Shown: one piece after another, positions 58,159-64,000 of the stretch
Numbering within the stretch: position 1 is the first letter of the stretch
Layout: each line of letters opens with the position of its first letter
Source: Ligustrum vulgare
Lineage: Eukaryota; Streptophyta; Magnoliopsida; Lamiales; Oleaceae
DNA length: 64,000 bases
Direction: 5' to 3'
NCBI GenBank assembly: GCA_963555705.1
Contig: OY743171.1
Span: forward strand, 23,430,852-23,494,851
Made by a program: the position numbers and the translations under genes
Notes under the pieces: generated by a model
Seen by the model: the letters and a program-made list of their open reading frames with translations, nothing else
What the model was told of the DNA's origin: nothing
Database searches by the model: none

Positions 58159-60334
58159 TTTACATTTTCTTGTGTTTGGCTAAAATTTACTTTTAAATTA
58201 CTTTAGAGCTAAGGGTTAATATTTCAATAATTACTTAATTTAACTAGTATATCGTTTTCTCACTATGGGATCCTATTGTAAAACTCATTTCAGCAAATAT
58301 CATCTTGAAAGAAAATCAAACAATTGCTTTAGATATTTCGATATTCGAATTTTGTCATTCTAATTCACTGATGTCAACATTAAATTAGAGTTATGTGAGA
58401 GCATGGATGAGAATTGAACTAAAAGGAGATATGCGATCGGAAAAGAGTGATCGGGGAGATTATCAGAGAGGTATGCAGCGTGAAGACAAACAACATGACA
58501 TACGGAGTCTTTTTTCCGACTGTATGAGAGAAAACCTCACTTATAGTCAGTGACTAGTAACCGCTTTATCGCGATGAGATTTGAGAATAGGAATTACTCC
58601 ATTGTTGCTTTTAAGGTATTTATCGACATTTTCTTCTTACAACCTTCAGTGGAGAATCGAATGTTGTCTTTGTGGATTTTGGGAAAGATGATATATAGAT
58701 ATCTAAGCCCAATAAGCATCGATCACAAACCATTCAAAGACTGCAAAAAAGAATCTAAACATTATGGATGGTAAAGCGAGAGGAGAGAAGACAATGGTGA
58801 TAAAAGGAAGAGCATGTAGGAAGATATGGATACAATGGCAAAGATAAACAAGTGGACACACGAACGGAAGTATATGATTCCCTTTTGAAAACGTAGTGGC
58901 AAAGATAGACAAGTGGACACACAAACGATCATGATTATGATAATAACTTACTGTGCTTCAAAATACTTCTTAGCCTTTGTTTGACAAACTTGTTTAAAAT
59001 TGTATTTTTAAGCAACACAATTATTCAAACCACTTTTTAACCACACTAACATTTCACCATGTACTTCGCACGTCTTATGTGCGCAATAAAAGAACTTATA
59101 CTTTGTATCTCTCATGTAATGAAATATAAAACGAAAATTATTAAAATCATCATATTGTACAAATATAATTATAACTCATTGAATATAAATTATAAAGTAT
59201 AGTAAATAATACATTATTATTATTATTATCAAGGTATATTGAGTATTAATACTAAATCGTGTTAGATTAAAATCTTTTTAAACTCTTATGATCGTGTCAA
59301 ATTAATTATTATTACTAATTTTAGTGATTGTTTGGTGGCCCACTAAATGGGTGGTTTAAACCAAAATTTAAATTACACAATTTTTCAAATCATTTTTTAA
59401 CCACACAAATTTTCTCTATTCATTTTTAACCATACATTTTATCTCGAAAACCAAAATAAATCTTCTCTCTCCAACTTAATTGGCCGCCGAATGGAGCCTT
59501 AACTTTAACAGTAAAAATAATTATTCATATGAAAATTACTCGATAACTTATTTATTTATTAACTTATGAGTAAATTTTGTAATAGGCATTTTCATTTGTC
59601 TCAATTATTAAGTATACATCATGACATTTATATAGCAAAATGAAAACTCGAGAAGACGTTGAAAATGTGTTTAAACCATAAAAATATTTTTATTTTTTGT
59701 CAAATTTGAACAAGCGAGATTTCTTTATCATGTGATAAGGATGTAAATTAGATTTTTATTATATTTTGATAGTAGTTGATGAATTTTTGTGATTAGAAAT
59801 TTGTAGGTTCCGTAAAATATTTGATTGAAATTAATTGTTAACTTTGACTAAAATTAAACTTTGGATTAAAATCAACACCAAATGGGGGCTTAACTACGTT
59901 CATCATATAAGTGAAGATTGAATACTTATTTATTTATAAATATGTTTTAATAACTAATCTCTTATCGCGCTTGATTAAAAAAAATTATTTTTCTTCAAAG
60001 TGACTCTCATGGTAGCATCTAAATAAATGACTCTATAGTTTTTATTTTGATTATTCAAAAAGTTATTGATTTTAAAACATATTTATTTTAACCTAAATCG
60101 TAGTTTACCAATTATTCATCATTTGATTATTTTAACCCTTTCCATACTATTTCTTTAGTGAGATTATCTTAATTCTGCCATAATATTATCTCGTATTGTA
60201 TAAAAAAAATTATGTCTATGTTTGATTTACATTGTAAACTTGTAATGATTCATTTTTAGAACTATATAAACATATGTATTGAATTACAATGTGGTATATG
60301 AGATTGAAAATGGTTATCAATAAACATAAATAAA
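58159..60334. other. AT-rich spacer with MITE-like relics
   Basis: No convincing gene. There is a direct repeat of about 30 bp (GGCAAAGATAAACAAGTGGA at 58834, and a near copy at 58897). A possible MITE lies at about 59328-59500 (TTGTTTGGTGGCC facing GGCCGCCGAATGG). The small frame at 58550-58774 looks random. Confidence 0.45.
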
Positions 60335-60529
60335 TTAGTTTCACACTCGTGCGATGCACAGACATATTTCATTGATAAAATTTAATTACAGAAAAGGTAC
60401 AATGGGTAAAATAAGCAAAAACTACGAAAAATCAGTGTTAATTTAAATAATAATAAACATTCTATTATCAAGAGTATTACAAATTTTGAGAAATCTCCTA
60501 ATACAAAATATTTGTCGTCGCATTTATTG

Positions 60530-60710
60530 GGTTAACATCGTCATCGCATATCAGTATCTTCAGAGACCAGCAAGATTCGTAACTCTTGATATTGCTACAT
60601 ACAGTTGTCCATGACTGAAGAATGATTTTTATAGGAATAGTTCACATACAAAAGTGATTGACCTTAACTCTTATTGATGGTTATAGAGTACGACACGATG
60701 TAGAACTATT
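60530..60710 (-). pseudogene. remnant of Helitron helicase C-terminus
   Basis: On the minus strand TINKS, a stop, then GQSLLYV correspond to the TISKSQGQSL region of the intact helicase at 11158-12645. After a frameshift, FSHGQLYVAISRVTNLAGL follows, again ending in stops. The position relative to the tail is like that in the large Helitron. Confidence 0.85.
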
Positions 60711-61234
60711 CATTGAAGCTAAAGTTTAATAAAAACTTAGTACAATAAACAAAGACTATAAGTAACGATAGGAAGGAATAACCTGTAAGCACCAAAACAA
60801 AAGGTATAAAGAATAAAAATCTACTCCTAAGTTGAAAAATATTTGAGTTATGAGTCCTCATGCCCTCGTATTTCATTCTCTCCAAATTATTTTTCGTGGA
60901 TTCCAGTTAAGCAAACAATAAAATAATCAGTAGAAATATCAATAAATATAAATTGCACCCGATTTAGGACAAATAATGAAATTTGACTTTTCTGAATATT
61001 TGAAGGAAATTTTACTAATTCAAGAGCCCCTTTTTTCTTGGACTCTTGATAAGAAACAAATCAAACTAACACATGGTAAAATTTGTTTATAAATTTTGTT
61101 TACAAGTGGCCTCCCTGCATTATCTCATTGAAAAAAAAAATTATTTTTTTTGAAAAGTCAATAATTTCGAATGGTGAACAATACAATCTACTACATCTTG
61201 TTAGGTATCTAAGTTCACAATAAGAAACAAACAC

Positions 61235-61698
61235 CATATATGCACGTATTCTTAATCCTTGACAATGCACAAAATTTAGTAGCTTTTTGCTAAATTTCAA
61301 TAGTGAGTTCACGAGTTGTGGCTAAAACTAAAACTGTTGGACCATGTCTCGGAGCTAACAAAGAGCACATAAGATTTCAAAAATACTATGTTATCCAAGG
61401 GTTGAAAAATGGTTAAAAAATAAATATATATTTAAATCCACATACACAAGAATCAGAAAGGAAAAAAAAAAAAAAAAACAACTACGTAATAATGACATTC
61501 ATGAGCCCAGAATACCTAAAATTGTTGAGCATTAAAATGGACAATTGCAGGTAAGAGATAAGCATGCTTCAACCTTGATCCTGTTTCTGCAATACCAATA
61601 AGATCAGGGCCTTTCATAGCCGTGGGCCAAACTTGAGCTTGAATGGGTGTAGGTTCAATAAAACCAGCTTTTACAATTTCTTGCATAACATAATCTGA
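61235..61698 (-). pseudogene. captured DEAD-box RNA helicase fragment (DBP2/RH20-like)
   Basis: DEAD-box helicases remodel RNA. On the minus strand an exon (about 61698-61530) reads DYVMQEIVKAGFIEPTPIQA, which is the Q-motif of the DBP2/RH20/RH30 group, then DLIGIAETGSRLKHAYLLPA. In the latter the ATP-binding AETGSGKT is damaged to AETGSRLK. After an intron (about 61530-61366, AG at its end) a second exon reads PRHGPTVLVLATTREL (motif Ia, with PTREL changed to TTREL), a stop, then KATKFCALSRIKNTCIYG. The order and spacing match the family's exons 'Q-motif, motif I' and 'motif Ia'. DEAD itself and later motifs are missing. Several key residues and frames are broken, so no function remains. It lies inside a Helitron on the same strand as its helicase remnant, so gene capture by the Helitron is the likely origin. 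Confidence 0.82.
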
Positions 61699-61938
61699 AT
61701 GACAACATTGAAGAGCTTAAGAACGAAATTAAGATAAAATACAAAAGAAGAGTTTCTTGCGAAATAATTGTACTAACTACTTTTGAAAGAGACTAACTCC
61801 ATGTAAAGCAATAAAAAGATAAAGATTATCGAGCCGAACATTCATTGTGTATATATTTTTTTTAAAAAGATCTTGATGGAGAAAGGCTTTTGAGCATTGA
61901 CCTGATGTAAAGATTTATAAAAGAAACTTATCTATTTA

Positions 61939-62036
61939 TCTATTTTAATATATAAAAACAACAAAGTCTTGGCAAATTCTCCCGCCTTAAAATCCCGCTC
62001 AAATACACTGGAGAAGCTTGCGTTGCACACATATGA
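61939..62036 (+). mobile_element. 5' head of a plus-strand Helitron, cut by the hAT element
   Basis: TCTATTTTAATATATAAAAA preceded by A matches the TC-start pattern of the other Helitrons here. The matching tail is not in the window. The hAT start follows about 100 bp later. Confidence 0.5.
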
Positions 62037-62049
62037 AGAGGTGGTAAAC

Positions 62050-62262
62050 GGGTCGAGCCGCTCGTCAGCTTGCGGAAACACGAGCCGAGGACGGCTCGAC
62101 TCGTCAAACGGACGAACTCGTGGACAAGTCAAACAATAAAGTTGAACCACGAGCCGAGCTTGGCTCGTGGTTCAACGAGCGGCTCGTTGGCATGAGCCAC
62201 GAGCTCGTGCCAACGAGCTCAACGAGCCGGCAAGCCGAGCGGCTCGTCGGCTCGTGAAAAAA
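62050..62262. repeat. hAT subterminal repeats, CGAGCC/GGCTCG cluster
   Basis: More than ten copies of CGAGCC or GGCTCG/CGGCTCG in both orientations fill about 200 bp, giving several stem-loops (for example around 62150-62180). In hAT elements such repeats bind the transposase. This region is strikingly GC-rich for the window. Confidence 0.75.
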
Positions 62263-62392
62263 AAAAAATCTTACTGATCATCTGAACACTGAACCTAAAT
62301 AAAAAAAAAATTAAAAATATAAATGTTGTGATCGTTCTAGTCACCTAAAAAAAAATTATTTTTTTTTTTATTTTTTTTCCTTAATTTTATCC

Positions 62393-62400
62393 TATAAATA
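62393..62400 (+). promoter_or_regulatory. TATA box of the hAT transposase gene
   Basis: TATAAATA is followed by a CTAC/TCTAC-rich leader of about 320 bp up to the start codon at 62721. Placement fits a transposase promoter. Confidence 0.6.
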
Positions 62401-62720
62401 CTACACTAATACAAAAAAATTTCTACAATTTTACTACACTACATCTACTACAACTCTCTACTCTAATTTTTATTCTACACTACAAGTCTACACTCTTCTC
62501 TTCCTCTACCTCTACTCTACCAACATTTTTATTCTATTTTCTACAATTCTACATTACAAATATACTACAAGTTTGATAGTTCAATTTAAATATCTCTTAG
62601 TTATAATATATTTGATATTTCAGTTTCAATATCTCAATTTATCATTACATCTCTCAATTACAATTTACACATATTCCATTTTATATTTCAATTTTTCCAC
62701 ACCACATCACATACAAAAGA

Positions 62721-64000
62721 ATGGATCCCAGCAGCCGAAGAATTATTAATGAATTGTTCGATGGTCCACCTGGATTTGGGGGGCATCGTGATGATTCAAC
62801 ACCACAATCTCACATTCATTTCGACGATTAATTTTCCGGTCTCAACGACGTACCAATTCCCGACAACATTGAAGAAGATCCATTAAATCGGCGAATCGAT
62901 TTAAACGATATTGAAGAAGATGCGGATGTTCAAATCTTACAAAATGATCCCGATATTCCCGACGCAAGAGGAAAAAGAAAAGTCAGAAAAGGTAAGAAGC
63001 CAACTTCAAAGTGTTGGGATCACTTTAAATTAGTCGCAACGGGGAAAACAATTGAAGGAGAAGCTGAATTCAAAGCTGTATGCAAATATTGTGCACAACA
63101 ATTAGCATGGTCAAAGGGAATTGGTACTATACACCTCAACCGTCACTATCGCAAGTGTCAGCCCAAGCACAGGTTTGTTGAACCGAATCAAAGTCAACTA
63201 CAATTTGGTTCATCGGCCGCTAGTGGTTCTGGAGCTGGATCTACAACACTTTTAAATTGGATGTATTCCGAAGCAGAGAATCGAACTGGGATGGCTCAAT
63301 TTGTTGGGGGTGAGGAGTTTCCACTAAGCATAGTGGACAACGAGCATTTTGTTACATACATCAAGCGTTATCTTCAACCCAAGTACCAAGGTATTACTCG
63401 AAACACTCTACGTTCTGATACAATACAATATTTTCTTAAAACTAAGAAACAATTAATAGTCGATTTAAATAACTATGGTGGTGTTGTTTCTTTTACTTCC
63501 GATCTTTAGGAATGTATTAACAAAAAAGGTTATATTGCTGCAACTGCACACTACATTGATCCATTTTGGGTTATGCATAAAAAAATTATTGCTTTTAAAA
63601 TTCTAGAATTTCCCCATAATGCAACCAACATATTTAATGATATACTTGATATTGTTAGAGAATATGGCTTTTAAAATAAAATTCGATAATGCTAGTGTAA
63701 ATAAACCTTTAGTAGATAAATTATGTAGAATTCTTAATCCGAATTTTGGTGATTTCTTATTCCATGTTAGATGTGTATGTCATATTTTAAATTTAATTGT
63801 TCAAGATGGCTTGAAACATATTAAAGATGAAATGGATAAAATTAGAGATGTTATAGTGTACATAACCATATCACCGAGTAGAAAACAATATTTTGAAACA
63901 ATGTATTCACAATACAATTTAGATTCTAAAAAATTTATCACCGACGTAGGCCATAGGTGGAACTCCACATACTCGTTACTTAAATCATGCGAAGGTTATG
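62721..64000 (+). pseudogene. hAT transposase with BED zinc finger, broken and incomplete
   Basis: The frame opens at ATG 62721 (MDPSSRRIINELFDGPPGF). A TAA stop follows at 62829-62831; beyond it the same frame gives PIPDNIEEDPLNRRIDLNDI and the BED zinc finger (CWDHFKL, CKYCAQQLAW, HLNRHYRKC), which binds DNA ends. The transposase region has SIVDNEHFVTYIKRYLQPKY, TRNTLRSDTI, a TAG at 63507-63509 in place of tryptophan in DLWxC, then GYIAATAHYIDPFWVMHKKI. After another stop and a small deletion near 63670 come DNASVNKPLVDKLCRILNP, HVRCVCHILNLIVQDGLK and GHRWNSTYSLLKSCEGY. The end (including the dimerisation hATC domain) is outside the window. At least three stops or shifts make it inactive. 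Transposases of this type cut and paste their element. Confidence 0.88.

Larger units (their letters stand above)
60335..61930 (-). mobile_element. decayed Helitron with captured host gene fragment
   Basis: The minus-strand tail CTGTGCATCGCACGAGTG ends CTAA then T (60338-60334), matching the CTRR rule. Upstream on the same strand lie a helicase remnant (60710-60530) and two exons of a DEAD-box RNA helicase (61698-61235). The 5' boundary is uncertain; 61939 is the start of an opposite-strand Helitron head. Confidence 0.65.
62037..64000 (+). mobile_element. hAT transposon (Ac-like), 5' part, runs off the window
   Basis: An AGAGGTGGTAAACGGG start followed by GTCGAGCCG is like the terminal inverted repeat of many Ac-type hATs. 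A subterminal repeat region (to 62262), promoter and transposase follow in order. The 3' end lies outside, so the target duplication cannot be checked. Confidence 0.8.

Overview
The window looks like nuclear DNA of a flowering plant, probably a eudicot. It is AT-rich, has GT-AG introns, an AP2/ERF repression-type gene relic, initiator-tRNA-Met and tRNA-Asp primed Ty3/gypsy retrotransposons, a plant-type Helitron with an RPA-like gene, and an Ac-like hAT element. No prokaryotic, organellar, rRNA, tRNA or CRISPR feature was seen.

Layout. Positions 522-8468 (minus) hold the only apparently intact host gene: ten coding exons of a conserved plant protein of unknown function. Its 5.9 kb second intron carries a MITE and simple repeats, and the gene runs off the left edge. 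Positions 8812-10243 hold a possible small MITE and a 1.03 kb terminal-inverted-repeat element with TAA target duplications. At 10415-10723 lies an ERF repressor gene broken by one stop codon.

From 11036 to about 50100 extends one large Helitron on the minus strand. Its hairpin and CTAG 3' end are at 11036. A Rep/helicase gene runs from 41076 down to 11158 and an RPA-like gene from 49462 to 45635. It is broken up by later insertions. A 20.4 kb Ty3/gypsy element 'A' (12727-33122, minus, target duplication ATAGT) splits the helicase. A itself contains an Athila/Diaspora-like element 'B' (13547-23396, plus, target duplication GTCAC) and a non-autonomous gag-protease element 'C' (28676-32328, plus, target duplication CAAGC). 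A 1.47 kb solo LTR (41447-42913, target duplication GCAGT) sits between the Rep and RPA genes. The relative ages are therefore Helitron first, then A, then B and C.

From about 50100 to 57441 is a pile of small non-coding Helitrons: three head-to-tail minus copies (X, Y, Z) apparently lodged inside an opposite-strand relative (W). The X and W tails form inverted repeats of about 1.45 kb. From 57442 to 60334 is AT-rich spacer with MITE-like relics. At 60335-61930 is a decayed Helitron carrying helicase remnants and, notably, two exons of a captured DEAD-box RNA helicase gene. The right end (about 62037-64000) is the 5' part of an Ac-like hAT transposon with dense CGAGCC/GGCTCG subterminal repeats, a TATA box and a broken transposase gene.

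The elements work together as families. A (or a relative) is the likely source of proteins for C, which shares its termini. The large Helitron is of the type that could have mobilised the small tail-sharing copies. Almost every transposon gene here carries stops or frameshifts, so the locus reads as a graveyard of nested insertions beside one conserved gene. All calls come from reading the sequence; family names rest on recognised motifs, not on database searches.
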